Shown here one piece after another: positions 23,981 to 32,656 of a stretch of DNA of 40,398 nucleotides. The stretch is from contig NZ_KE384014.1 in the NCBI RefSeq assembly GCF_000423405.1, positions 101,529 through 141,926 on the forward strand, written 5' to 3'. The first letter of the stretch is position 1. Every line of letters starts with the position of its first letter. Source of the stretch: Mesonia mobilis DSM 19841. Its GTDB lineage: Bacteria > Bacteroidota > Bacteroidia > Flavobacteriales > Flavobacteriaceae. A model generated the notes under the pieces. That model saw only the letters and a program-made list of their open reading frames with translations. It had not been told where the DNA came from and made no database searches. Position numbers and translations under genes: made by a program.

Positions 23981-25660
23981 TTACTTGATATACTTTTTCT
24001 TGCGGTACCAAGTGAAAATAAAGCCGAAAACCCCTAAAATTACTAAAGGTAGAGCAATATTCACCAATTGCCACTGCAAACGCTCTGCAGCCACTCGATT
24101 GGTATTTAAGAAAGCAAGTTTTACTTCTTTACTTCTAATTTTTAAAAGTCCCTTGTCGTCGAGTAAATAATTTACCGCATTTACTAAAAACTCTTTGTTC
24201 CCATAAGTAGTTGCCGTCATTGGGTCGTAACCTAAAGCTTGTGGTTGCCCATTTCTTGTTGAATTCTTGATCACATCGCCATCAGAAACCAATAAAATTT
24301 TATTTTCTGCTGAAGTTTCTTTGTAATTATTTACTTGAAAAGGCTGAATTCTATTTTTGTAAACCGAAGTAAATTCACCTTCTAATAAAACCGCTAAGTT
24401 TTGCGCGCCTGCAGTATACGTCGATCGATCTGGTTTTTCTTGAATAAGTTCTTGCAAACTTATTTGCGTAGGAACGCCCTCTAATTTTGAAAACTTAGAA
24501 CTCTGTAATAAAATAGTTTTCTTTATATCGTTCTTCAACGTATCGATCGGGTTGGCAAAATTAAACTTTACCGCTTCAATATTATTCACGATCGGGTGAT
24601 TGTTAGTTGAAGTTGCCATAGGCTCGTAAAACCAAGGGTACGGATTAAATTGCGTATTTTCTCCAGAACCTCTGGCTAAAACGATCGGTGCAGAATATAC
24701 ATCGTTCACAATTTCTGGATTAACACGTGCGCCATACTGAAAGAAAAAATCAGTCAAGTTCAAGTCGTTGTAAAATGCCAATAATTTATTTTCTTCATTG
24801 GTAAATAAACTATCTTTTTCTGCTTTTACATTTTCGAGTAACCACAACGATTTTCCACCGTTCATCGTGTACTGGTCGAGTACTAATTTTTCTTGTTCGG
24901 TATAAGCTTCGGTAGGTTTTGCTTCAACAATTAAATCGTAATCATTAAGTTGCTGAAGTGTTTTTTGAGGATTTGCAGCGACAGAATCTAACGTAAAAGG
25001 CGCAATGTAATAGTAATCGCGAATCGACTTTACAAAGTCGGCAATATAAGCATCGGCTAATTCTCCATTGCCACGCATAATCGCCACTTTTTTAGAACGC
25101 TGATTGATAAGTTTATTAAACCCATCTGAAAACGCATATTCTAATTGTTGCACCGAGCTGTTCACGATATCTTCATTACTATCGCCAATTTTCTTTTTTA
25201 ACAGATGAATTTTTACGCGACGGTCTTGAAAATGAGCAACTGCCCAAGGGAAAAGTAAACTTTCGGTCACTTTACCGTTTTCAGTAATATTTAAATTTTC
25301 GGGCGTCATTCCCGCATTGTAAAAATCGGTTGCAATTTCTTGTGCATCGCGATTCTCTTCTAACGGATTAATAAAGTTGAATTTTATATTCGGGTTGAAA
25401 GCTTCATATTCTTCCAATAAATAACGCGTTTCGTTTTGAAGGCGCTTAAATTCTGAAGGAAATTCACCTTTCAAGAAAACATCAACAACGATAGTTTCAT
25501 TTACATTCAGCAATATTTCTTTAGAAGCTTCAGAAAGGGTGTAACGATCATTTTCGGTAAGATCGAATCGTTTATAAAAATTAGCCGCAATAAGGTTAAT
25601 CAAAATTAAAACTCCTATCACTATGGCTAAAGAAACATAAGGTTTGTTGTTCTTTTTCAT
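23981..25660 (-). CDS. gldG: Gliding motility-associated ABC transporter substrate-binding protein GldG
   Basis: Membrane-anchored component of the GldA-GldF-GldG ABC transporter, required for gliding in Flavobacterium johnsoniae. The 559-aa protein has an N-terminal membrane helix (about 8-28), a long periplasmic part with the DUF4350/ABC_transp_aux domain (ANFYKRFDLTENDRYTLSEAS, cited by RFDLTENDRYTLS, then KKVAIMRGNGELADAY and the Gly-rich YTMNGGKSLWLLENV), and a C-terminal membrane helix (about 530-552) ending in RKKKYIK. Its ATG overlaps the gldF stop by four bases. The ATPase gldA is not in the window, as usual. Confidence 0.95.
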   Translation of the reverse strand: MKKNNKPYVSLAIVIGVLILINLIAANFYKRFDLTENDRYTLSEASKEILLNVNETIVVDVFLKGEFPSEFKRLQNETRYLLEEYEAFNPNIKFNFINPLEENRDAQEIATDFYNAGMTPENLNITENGKVTESLLFPWAVAHFQDRRVKIHLLKKKIGDSNEDIVNSSVQQLEYAFSDGFNKLINQRSKKVAIMRGNGELADAYIADFVKSIRDYYYIAPFTLDSVAANPQKTLQQLNDYDLIVEAKPTEAYTEQEKLVLDQYTMNGGKSLWLLENVKAEKDSLFTNEENKLLAFYNDLNLTDFFFQYGARVNPEIVNDVYSAPIVLARGSGENTQFNPYPWFYEPMATSTNNHPIVNNIEAVKFNFANPIDTLKNDIKKTILLQSSKFSKLEGVPTQISLQELIQEKPDRSTYTAGAQNLAVLLEGEFTSVYKNRIQPFQVNNYKETSAENKILLVSDGDVIKNSTRNGQPQALGYDPMTATTYGNKEFLVNAVNYLLDDKGLLKIRSKEVKLAFLNTNRVAAERLQWQLVNIALPLVILGVFGFIFTWYRKKKYIK

Positions 25661-26388
25661 GAGAAATAGCGTTTTAAATTCAACTTTGCTAAAAACAGAA
25701 ATAATAAAATAAAGCTTGCAAAATAAATTAGATCACGCGTATCGATCACGCCGCGACTTATACTTTTATAATGGTAGCTAATGCCTAAATATTCTAACGC
25801 ATAAATTTCTGAACCAAAAAGATCGATGTTCGATAAACCTTCAACTCCGTAAAATGAAAGAAAACAAATAATTACGCCTAAAATAAAGGCTACAATTTGA
25901 TTGCTTGAAAGTGTTGAGCAAAATATCCCGATCGCAGTGTAAACGCCGCCTAAAAATAAAAGCCCAATATACGAGCCGATAATGGCGCCATTATCAAAAT
26001 TTCCTGAGGTTGTTCCTAATTCAGAAATTGTAAAAACATATAGTAAGGTTGGGAGTAAAGCTAAAACAACCAGTAAAAATGTCCCTAAATATTTGCCGCT
26101 TACCAATTGATTAAGCGTGATCGGTTTGGTAAGTAAAAGCTCCAACGTACCTTGTTTAATTTCTTCGGAAAAGCTTCGCATCGTAATTGCCGGAATAAGA
26201 AAAATAAAGATCCACGGAGCAATTTGAAAGAATGGAGTTAAACTGGCAAAACCAAAATCGAGAATATTAAAATCTCCCTGAAATACCCACAAAAACAAGC
26301 CATTGATCAGTAAAAAAATACCGATCACCAAATAGCCGATCGTTGAAGAAAAAAAGGAGTTTATTTCTTTAAGTAATATTGCTTTCAT
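25657..26388 (-). CDS. gldF: Gliding motility-associated ABC transporter permease GldF
   Basis: ABC-2-type permease of the GldAFG complex. The 243-aa protein shows six hydrophobic segments. It has the family loop MRSFSEEIKQGTLELLLTKPI between segments 2 and 3 (cited by FSEEIKQGTLELLLTKPI), which contacts the ATPase. It starts with MKAILLKEINSFFSSTIGYL. It overlaps gldG by four bases and lies eight bases after the small monooxygenase gene, so all four genes from 27528 to 23981 probably form one transcript. Confidence 0.95.
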   Translation of the reverse strand: MKAILLKEINSFFSSTIGYLVIGIFLLINGLFLWVFQGDFNILDFGFASLTPFFQIAPWIFIFLIPAITMRSFSEEIKQGTLELLLTKPITLNQLVSGKYLGTFLLVVLALLPTLLYVFTISELGTTSGNFDNGAIIGSYIGLLFLGGVYTAIGIFCSTLSSNQIVAFILGVIICFLSFYGVEGLSNIDLFGSEIYALEYLGISYHYKSISRGVIDTRDLIYFASFILLFLFLAKLNLKRYFS

Positions 26389-26396
26389 AATTAAAT

Positions 26397-26693
26397 TTAG
26401 GGAAGACTTACTAATTTATTTACACTCCAAGCTTCGGGTTTAGCATCAAATTTTACTTTGGTGTTGGCCCAAACTTCTTTAAATAATTCAGAATGTCTAT
26501 AATTTTGTAAAGCTTCGTCATTCTCCCAATAGCTATACGTAAAAAAGATAGATTTATTTTGTTGATCTTGGTATAATTCTAAAAACTGACAACCATCCAC
26601 GCCGCGTATCAAGCTCTTTTTTTCATCGAAAAGATGTTTAAAGTTTTCGATTTCTTCTTCTTTAAATGTCATTTTTACAATTCTAACCAGCAT
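26397..26693 (-). CDS. Antibiotic biosynthesis monooxygenase (ABM) domain protein
   Basis: A 98-aa single ABM/dimeric alpha-beta barrel domain: strand MLVRIVKMTF, helix EEIENFKHLFDEKKSLIRGV, strand CQFLELYQDQ, strand IFFTYSYWENDEALQNYRHS and a final helix ELFKEVW. Such proteins act as cofactor-free monooxygenases, haem-degrading enzymes or unassigned small-molecule handlers; the catalytic residues cannot be decided here. I chose the ATG at 26693, which overlaps the end of the SAM hydrolase gene by 11 bp; an upstream ATG at 26705 would add four residues. Its place between the SAM hydrolase gene and gldF suggests co-transcription but not a motility role. Confidence 0.85.
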   Translation of the reverse strand: MLVRIVKMTFKEEEIENFKHLFDEKKSLIRGVDGCQFLELYQDQQNKSIFFTYSYWENDEALQNYRHSELFKEVWANTKVKFDAKPEAWSVNKLVSLP

Positions 26694-27528
26694 TGAGATC
26701 TTCAAATTTTATATTAATAGTATCATTTAATTTTAAGCCGAATAGCGTAGAAGCACTTCCTACTGTACTTGGATTACTTTTATAAATTGCCAATTCGATA
26801 TAATTCGACGCATTAAAAATGGCTAATTTTTTACCGTCTTCTTCGCGTGATTCTTTAGGTTTATCAAAATTAATGGCGTGGCTGTAGCTTTCGTGAATTT
26901 TAGAAAAACTAACCGATCTTGCCGAAATTTTAAATTTCCTGCCTTTACCAACACTTTCAAATATCTTTCTAGAAATGTTCGTAACTACATTACCGTAATT
27001 ATCGATATACATCACGTGACCAATGATCTGTTTTTGATCTTGATTTATAAAAGGCGTAAAGTCTTTTAGTTGTTTAATTTCAGGAATATTTTTACCAATT
27101 ACTTCCAACGTTCCGCCGCGAGCAATATGGCAAGCCACTTTCACAAAAATATCGAGCACAGGAAAGTTGGTTTCAACGGCATCGTGAATATTTATTTCAA
27201 CAATTTTTTGCGGTTTTATTTCTGAAGCAATTAAAGACATAATCCCATTATTGGCGCAAATAAAAAAGTGATCGTCTAGTTGTAAGGCAATATGTTTGTT
27301 TTCCGGAGTAATTTCAGAATCAACACCCACAATATGTATGGTTCCTTTAGGAAAACTGCTATAGGTATTTTTAATAATATATGCCGCTTCGGTAATATGA
27401 AACGGTGCCACTTGATGAGAGATATCAACAATATTCACCGAATCGAGTTCACTTAAAATAGCTCCTTTTACCGCGCCGGTAGAGGGATCTTTAAGTCCAA
27501 AATCTGTAGTTAAAGTGATGATTGGCAT
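26683..27528 (-). CDS. SAM hydrolase / SAM hydroxide adenosyltransferase (DUF62)
   Basis: Member of the chlorinase/fluorinase-like family that, in most bacteria, splits S-adenosylmethionine with water to adenosine and methionine. The 281-aa length is normal. Visible motifs are ITLTTDFGLKDPSTGAVKG at the start, VDISHQVAPFHITEAAYII, the Asp/Asn pocket FICANNGIMS, the middle DNYGNVVTNIS and a C-terminal beta barrel with NASNYIELAIYKS. It is the first gene of a probable SAM hydrolase-ABM-gldF-gldG transcript and diverges from phoH. Halogenating activity is unlikely since nothing around it suggests such a pathway. Confidence 0.9.
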   Translation of the reverse strand: MPIITLTTDFGLKDPSTGAVKGAILSELDSVNIVDISHQVAPFHITEAAYIIKNTYSSFPKGTIHIVGVDSEITPENKHIALQLDDHFFICANNGIMSLIASEIKPQKIVEINIHDAVETNFPVLDIFVKVACHIARGGTLEVIGKNIPEIKQLKDFTPFINQDQKQIIGHVMYIDNYGNVVTNISRKIFESVGKGRKFKISARSVSFSKIHESYSHAINFDKPKESREEDGKKLAIFNASNYIELAIYKSNPSTVGSASTLFGLKLNDTINIKFEDLNAG

Positions 27529-27575
27529 TTATAAAACTGTTAATATGTTTAAGCGGTTAAACTCTTTTTTTTACT

Positions 27576-27583
27576 TAAATTTG
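27576..27583 (+). promoter_or_regulatory. -7 box of the phoH-purC promoter
   Basis: TAAATTTG is an exact TAnnTTTG match, predicting a start near 27589 and a leader of about 40 nt before the TTG start of phoH. Confidence 0.55.
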
Positions 27584-27628
27584 TGTTGTGCGAATTTAAA
27601 GATAAAACACTAATAAACATACCTGCTT

Positions 27629-28582
27629 TTGAACGAACTTATCATTGAACTTTCTGAAATTAGCCCACGCGAATTTTTTGGGCAGCAAAACGCTAACATC
27701 GAGTTACTTAAAAAATATTTTCCGAAGTTAAAATTGGTTGCCCGTGGTAACCAAGTAAAAGTTTTTGGAGATGAAGAACGACTCGAAGAGTTTGATAAAC
27801 GCTTTACGATGCTTATGGAGCATTTTAGCAAATACAATAAACTTGATGAAAATTCAATTGAACGTGTTTTAACCAGCGAAAAGAAAGAAGATTACGAAAC
27901 TTCTTTTGAAAGTAGCGAAGTTTTAGTTCACGGTGTAGGAGGGAAGCTTATTAAAGCACAAACCGCTAACCAGCGTAAAATTGTAGAAGCCGTAAAGAAA
28001 AACGATATGGTTTTTGCTGTTGGCCCTGCTGGAACCGGTAAAACTTATACCGGTGTTGCTTTGGCTGTAAAAGCCTTAAAAGAAAAGCAAGTAAAGCGAA
28101 TTATTTTAACGCGTCCTGCAGTAGAAGCCGGAGAGAATTTAGGTTTCTTACCGGGCGATCTAAAAGAAAAGCTTGATCCGTATATGCAGCCACTTTATGA
28201 TGCATTGCGAGATATGATTCCGCACGAAAAATTAGATTCTTTTATCGAAAAAGGAGTTATCCAAATTGCACCTATGGCTTTTATGCGCGGTAGAACTTTA
28301 GATAATGCTTTTGTGATTTTAGATGAAGCACAAAACACCACGCACGCGCAAATGAAAATGTTCTTAACCCGAATGGGAAGAAGCGCTAAATTTATGATTA
28401 CCGGCGATCCCGGTCAGATCGACTTACCAAGGCGTATTATTTCAGGATTAAAAGAAGCATTGTTGGTATTAAAAACTGTAAAAGGTGTTGATATTATTTA
28501 TCTAGACGATAAAGATGTAATTAGACACCGATTAGTAAAAAGCATCATTTCTGCATACAACGCAATTGAAAATAGAGAATAA
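27629..28582 (+). CDS. phoH: PhoH-family ATPase
   Basis: P-loop ATPase of the PhoH/PhoL family, linked to RNA handling and phosphate or ribosome-related stress in other bacteria; the exact role is unsettled. The 317-aa protein has a small N-terminal KH-like part (1-100) and the ATPase core with Walker A GPAGTGKT (132-139), Walker B FVILDEAQN (Asp232, Glu233) and sensor GDPGQIDLP. The start is a TTG, since NELIIELSEISPREFFGQQN is the conserved beginning and no ATG lies nearby. purC follows after 21 bp, probably in the same transcript. Confidence 0.94.
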   Translation: MNELIIELSEISPREFFGQQNANIELLKKYFPKLKLVARGNQVKVFGDEERLEEFDKRFTMLMEHFSKYNKLDENSIERVLTSEKKEDYETSFESSEVLVHGVGGKLIKAQTANQRKIVEAVKKNDMVFAVGPAGTGKTYTGVALAVKALKEKQVKRIILTRPAVEAGENLGFLPGDLKEKLDPYMQPLYDALRDMIPHEKLDSFIEKGVIQIAPMAFMRGRTLDNAFVILDEAQNTTHAQMKMFLTRMGRSAKFMITGDPGQIDLPRRIISGLKEALLVLKTVKGVDIIYLDDKDVIRHRLVKSIISAYNAIENRE

Positions 28583-28603
28583 CGACCTCATAATTATAAT
28601 TTC

Positions 28604-29551
28604 ATGAATACGATTACAAGTACAGATTATAAGTTTCCCAACCAAACTAGCGTTTATAAAGGTAAAGTAAGAGAAGTTTACCGTTTAGAAGATAATCGCG
28701 TGATCATGATCGCTACCGATCGTTTAAGTGCTTTCGATGTGGTGATGCCAAAAGGAATACCTTATAAAGGACAAATTTTAAACCAGATCGCTACCAAAAT
28801 GATGAAGGAAACAGAAGATTTGGTGCCTAATTGGTTAGAAGCCACTCCAGATCCCAATGTAGCTGTTGGTCAATTATGTGAACCTTTTAAGGTTGAAATG
28901 GTGATTAGAGGTTATATGGCCGGTCACGCAGCAAGAGAATATAAAGCAGGTAAAAGAGAACTTTGTGGTGTTGCTTTACCGGAAGGTTTAAAAGAAAACG
29001 ATAAATTCGAGAAACCGATCATTACTCCGGCAACCAAAGCAGAAATGGGAGATCACGATGAAGATATCTCTAGAGAAGACATCTTAAAACGTAGAATTGT
29101 TTCTGAAGAAGATTATAAAGTATTAGAAGATTACACACGAAAACTTTTTGAACGCGGAACAGAAATTGCAGCCAAACAAGGTTTAATTTTAGTAGATACC
29201 AAATATGAATTTGGTAAAAATGCCAATGGAGAAATTGTATTGATCGACGAAATTCATACACCAGATTCTTCACGTTATTTTTATGCGGAAGGTTATGAAG
29301 AACGCCAAGAAAAAGAAGAACCACAGAAACAACTTTCTAAAGAATTTGTTCGCCAATGGTTAATTTCAAAAGGTTTTCAAGGCAAAGAAGGACAACAATT
29401 ACCAGAAATGACCGATGAATACATCAATTCTATTTCTGAACGCTACATTGAGTTATACGAAAATATTACCGGCGAAACTTTTGAAAAAGCAGCGATCGAT
29501 AATATTGAAAACAGAATTCAGAATAATGTGTTAGCTTATTTGAATAAGTAA
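28604..29551 (+). CDS. purC: Phosphoribosylaminoimidazole-succinocarboxamide synthase
   Basis: SAICAR synthase, which joins CAIR and aspartate with ATP in purine biosynthesis. The 315 aa match the longer, yeast-like form found in Bacteroidota rather than the 240-aa E. coli form. Clear motifs are YKGKVREVY (Gly-rich ATP loop), [38 protein letters not shown] and [13 protein letters not shown]. The C-terminal extension (about 235-315) is complete. It lies 21 bp after phoH. A REP-like palindromic element follows, with no separate terminator identified. Confidence 0.97.
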   Translation: MNTITSTDYKFPNQTSVYKGKVREVYRLEDNRVIMIATDRLSAFDVVMPKGIPYKGQILNQIATKMMKETEDLVPNWLEATPDPNVAVGQLCEPFKVEMVIRGYMAGHAAREYKAGKRELCGVALPEGLKENDKFEKPIITPATKAEMGDHDEDISREDILKRRIVSEEDYKVLEDYTRKLFERGTEIAAKQGLILVDTKYEFGKNANGEIVLIDEIHTPDSSRYFYAEGYEERQEKEEPQKQLSKEFVRQWLISKGFQGKEGQQLPEMTDEYINSISERYIELYENITGETFEKAAIDNIENRIQNNVLAYLNK

Positions 29552-29561
29552 ATTCAATTTA

Positions 29562-29717
29562 TAAATTTTTGATTATCTATTGTATTTGTAAGCGTCACCT
29601 TGAACTTGATTCAAGGTCTCATTCAAAACTTTCATCTAATTGCGGTAGGAGATTCCGGATCAAGTCCGGAATGACGAAAACACCAACTACTAAGATTAAT
29701 AGATAATCAAATTTTTC
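29562..29717. repeat. REP-like bipartite palindromic element
   Basis: Two related 28-nt units face each other: 29593-29620 (CGTCACC...GAACTTGATTC...TCTC) and the complement of 29649-29676 (CGTCATT...GGACTTGATCC...TCTC). Each folds by itself (CCTTGAA/TTCAAGG and TTCCGGA/TCCGGAA). The pair is enclosed by a 14-bp inverted repeat, TTTGATTATCTATT (29568-29581) and its exact complement (29698-29711). The whole has the shape of a BIME. It fills the gap after purC and could terminate or stabilise its mRNA. Confidence 0.8.
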
Positions 29718-29737
29718 ATAACAAATTTAGCGTTTCA

Positions 29738-30148
29738 TTAATCCATCACTTCACTAATTTGCATTGGTGTAATGGGAGTTTCTGAAATATATTTTCTATT
29801 AAAATCTTTATCTAAGATAATTACTACAAAATCACTATCTGCTTGTTGTAATTTTTGATAATCACCAAATTTCATAAAACGTTCAGTTTTCTCTTTAAAA
29901 AAAGATTGTACACTTTGTGGAGTAACGAGATAAGGCTGAATATTTCGTTCAGCAAAATACTTTCTGCCGTTTTCAAAAATATCGTATTGTTCTTGAGTTT
30001 TTGCTAAATTAGGATCGGTAGTTACCACTACGACGTAACCAGAATTTACTATTTTTTCAGTTTCTTGTAAAGGTACAGGTTGTAAAGCTTCCTGTGCAGT
30101 TAACAAACTGCTAAAAGCAATGGTGAGAATTAATACTAGATTTTTCAT
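29738..30148 (-). CDS. Exported DUF4174-like thioredoxin-fold protein
   Basis: A 136-aa protein with a signal peptide (1-18, MKNLVLILTIAFSSLLTA) and a thioredoxin-like alpha/beta body: strand GYVVVVTTDPNLA, helix EQYDIFENGRKYFAE, strand IQPYLVT and a final FVVIILDKDFNRKY strand pair. The D-x-D-F-x-R-K end is the feature that resembles DUF4174. No redox CxxC exists, so it is not an oxidoreductase. Its ATG overlaps the topoisomerase IB stop by four bases, implying translational coupling with an unrelated cytoplasmic enzyme. Function is unknown. Confidence 0.65.
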   Translation of the reverse strand: MKNLVLILTIAFSSLLTAQEALQPVPLQETEKIVNSGYVVVVTTDPNLAKTQEQYDIFENGRKYFAERNIQPYLVTPQSVQSFFKEKTERFMKFGDYQKLQQADSDFVVIILDKDFNRKYISETPITPMQISEVMD

Positions 30149-31242
30149 GAGTTTTGTTCTTTTAGGTTAATTTTAAAATTTTCCATCAGCTCTAAGATCA
30201 CTTTTTCAGTATGAGAAAAAGTTTCAGAAGATTTTCCGACAGATTTTTTATCTACTTTATCAAAATACTCCTGTATTTTCCCGTTTTGGTAATATTCTGT
30301 CACTACAGGATGTACATAATAACTTCTGCAAACACTTCTGGTATTTCCTAAAGCATCTGCTGCTTCATCGAGCGCTGCAATAATATTTTTGTCTTGTTGT
30401 TTTTCTTCTTCTACATAACCCAGATCGCGGAGCGCTTCAAAGTAAATTTTTGTAGCCGCCCAGGTTCTAAAATCTTTAGCGGAATAAAATTCTCCACAAA
30501 TATTTTGAATGTATTCGTTAATCATTCCGCTGTCGATGCAATCTTTATTTCCGTTTTCATCGTAATATTTAAAAAGTTCCCATCCGGGAATTTCTTCACA
30601 TTCATTTACCAATTCAATTAAATCTTGATCGGTTACTTCTATATGATGTTCTTTTCCTTTTTTACCAATAAAATTAAAAGTGAGAATATCTTCGCCTACG
30701 TTTACGTGACGAGAACGCAAGGTTGAAAGTCCGTAAGTTTGATTTTTTTTCGCGTAATAATGGTTACCAATTCGAATATGAGTTTCTTCCATTAACCTAA
30801 CAACTAACGCCAAAACCTTTTGTTTCGGCATCCCTTCTAATTCTAGATCTTTATCGACTTGTTTTCTAATTTCGGGTAGTTTTTCACCAAACGAAGCCAT
30901 TTTAAAAAATTTCGTCTGGTTTTTAAACTTAGACCACAAATCGTGATAGCGATATACTTTTCTGTCTTTGGTATCTCTACCGACAACCTGTAGATGTCCG
31001 TTTTCTAAATGCGTAATGCGAACTTCTTTCCAAGCCGGCGGAATTACTAATTTTTTAATTCGTTCTAAAGAAGTTTTATCGGTAATTTTTTTCTTTTTCT
31101 TGTCGGTATAATAAAAACCGCGACCGTGTTTGTGGCGATTAATGGTAAGGTGATGATCTTGAATGTAAACAAGATTGGCTAAGGCCGCAAACTCTTCCGG
31201 TTGCTGCGTTATTTGCTGTATTTTTTCAGTAGTTAGGTTCAT
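30145..31242 (-). CDS. Type IB DNA topoisomerase (poxvirus-like)
   Basis: Relaxes positive and negative supercoils through a 3'-phosphotyrosine intermediate. The 365-aa protein carries the N-terminal clamp (INRHKHGRGFYYTDKK, IPPAWKEVRI) and the catalytic domain with the expected set: Arg in RLMEETHIRIGN, Lys in FIGKKGKEH, Arg in KDFRTWAATKIY and the nucleophile Tyr in CRSYYVHP. The short form resembles that of poxviruses and of many Bacteroidota and Proteobacteria, not the large nuclear enzyme. It is the first gene of a two-gene transcript with the DUF4174-like gene. Confidence 0.93.
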   Translation of the reverse strand: MNLTTEKIQQITQQPEEFAALANLVYIQDHHLTINRHKHGRGFYYTDKKKKKITDKTSLERIKKLVIPPAWKEVRITHLENGHLQVVGRDTKDRKVYRYHDLWSKFKNQTKFFKMASFGEKLPEIRKQVDKDLELEGMPKQKVLALVVRLMEETHIRIGNHYYAKKNQTYGLSTLRSRHVNVGEDILTFNFIGKKGKEHHIEVTDQDLIELVNECEEIPGWELFKYYDENGNKDCIDSGMINEYIQNICGEFYSAKDFRTWAATKIYFEALRDLGYVEEEKQQDKNIIAALDEAADALGNTRSVCRSYYVHPVVTEYYQNGKIQEYFDKVDKKSVGKSSETFSHTEKVILELMENFKINLKEQNS

Positions 31243-31396
31243 AGGTCATTTAGAAATCACCTATAAATTTAGCTAAGAATGCCGTGAGAGATGCATAATA
31301 AAAAGTGAAGGTTTTAATAAAAACGTACTAATTAAGAGTTTTTAAAGCTTTGTTGAATTAATTTTCTATGCTGAAGTGATAATTTTTATTCTATTC

Positions 31397-31431
31397 CATA
31401 AAAAAAAGCCTCTTCATAAAAAGAGGCTTTT
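31397..31431 (-). terminator. Terminator of the M42 peptidase gene
   Basis: An 11-bp perfect stem AAAAGCCTCTT/AAGAGGCTTTT (31404-31414 with 31421-31431), followed leftward by T7. Confidence 0.85.
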
Positions 31432-31454
31432 GATTGATTTTCAACAGAAAAATT

Positions 31455-32543
31455 TTATTCGAAATAACTAAACGTTTCTCCATTTTTAATCTGAAGTAAA
31501 CTTTCGTAAATTAATTTAATTACATTTTCAACATCGTCGCGATGCACCATTTCTACCGTGGTATGCATATAACGTAACGGAAGCGAAATTAGTGAAGAAG
31601 CAACACCACCATTGCTATACGCAAAAGCATCGGTATCTGTTCCTGTCATTCTGCTTGCTGCCAAACGCTGAAACGGAATCGAGTTTTTCTCTGCCGTCTC
31701 GATGATCAGCTCTCGTAGGTTGTTTTGTACCGCCGGGGCGTAGCTAATTACAGGACCGTCGCCAATTTTAGTTTCTCCTTCTTTTTTCTTGTCGATCATT
31801 GGAGTAGTGGTATCGTGGCAAACATCGGTCACGATAGCTACATCTGGTTTAATGCGTTGCGTGATCATTTCTGCTCCGCGTAAACCAATTTCTTCTTGTA
31901 CAGAATTGGTAATATAAAGTCCAAAATCTAACTCCTTTCCATTTTCTTTTAAAAGACGAGCAACTTCAGCAATCATAAAACCACCCATTCGATTATCTAA
32001 AGCGCGACAAACAAATTTGTTTTCATTCAGCACAAAAAATTCATCAGGGTAAGTGATCACACAACCTACGTGAACGCCTAATTTTTCAACTTCTTCCTTA
32101 GAAGTACAACCCACATCGATAGTGATGTTCTCTAATTTTGGGTGTTCTTCGTTACTTTTATCTCGCGTATGTATTGCCGGCCAACCAAACACTCCTTTTA
32201 CAATTCCTTTTTTGGTATGAATATTTACACGCTTAGAAGCGGCGATCATATGGTCGCTACCACCATTTCTAATCACGTGAATTAAACCATTATCGGTAAT
32301 GTAATTTACGTACCAAGAAATTTCATCGGCGTGACCTTCGATAACTACTTTAAATTTAGCGTCCGGATTAATTACTCCAACTGCTGTACCGTAAGTGTCG
32401 GTAATAAATTCGTCTACGTAAGGTTTTAGGTAATCCATCCAAAGTTTTTGACCTTCACTTTCGTAACCGGTTGGAGCCGCATTATTCAAGTAAGTTTCTA
32501 AAAACTGAAGTGATTTTTCGTTTAGGATACTATTTTTTGACAT
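31455..32543 (-). CDS. M42-family glutamyl aminopeptidase-like metallopeptidase
   Basis: A two-zinc aminopeptidase of the TET/FrvX family that trims peptides in the cytoplasm and often forms a 12-subunit tetrahedral shell. Metal and catalytic residues are recognisable: IEGHADEISW (His, Asp, Glu), CRALDNRMGG (bridging Asp), VQEEIGLRGAE (catalytic Glu and ligand Glu), VTDVCHDTT (Asp) and the final MHTTVEMVH (His). The start is the ATG at 32543 (MSKNSILNEKSLQF, 362 aa); the in-frame ATG at 32588 adds 15 residues without family match. Monocistronic, with its own terminator. Peptide specificity is not readable. Confidence 0.92.
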   Translation of the reverse strand: MSKNSILNEKSLQFLETYLNNAAPTGYESEGQKLWMDYLKPYVDEFITDTYGTAVGVINPDAKFKVVIEGHADEISWYVNYITDNGLIHVIRNGGSDHMIAASKRVNIHTKKGIVKGVFGWPAIHTRDKSNEEHPKLENITIDVGCTSKEEVEKLGVHVGCVITYPDEFFVLNENKFVCRALDNRMGGFMIAEVARLLKENGKELDFGLYITNSVQEEIGLRGAEMITQRIKPDVAIVTDVCHDTTTPMIDKKKEGETKIGDGPVISYAPAVQNNLRELIIETAEKNSIPFQRLAASRMTGTDTDAFAYSNGGVASSLISLPLRYMHTTVEMVHRDDVENVIKLIYESLLQIKNGETFSYFE

Positions 32544-32656
32544 ATTATTTATTTGTAATTTTCCACGAAAATAAGAATTCTTATTCATTTAATTAATAAT
32601 GATTAATTTTGGAATGATTTTAGATTCATATATATTGAATAGTTGAATTACTGACT

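Noticed and set aside
29568-29711. Short CRISPR array or IS with terminal inverted repeats
   Set aside because: The two units are inverted, not direct, there are no spacers and no transposase. REP/BIME fits better.
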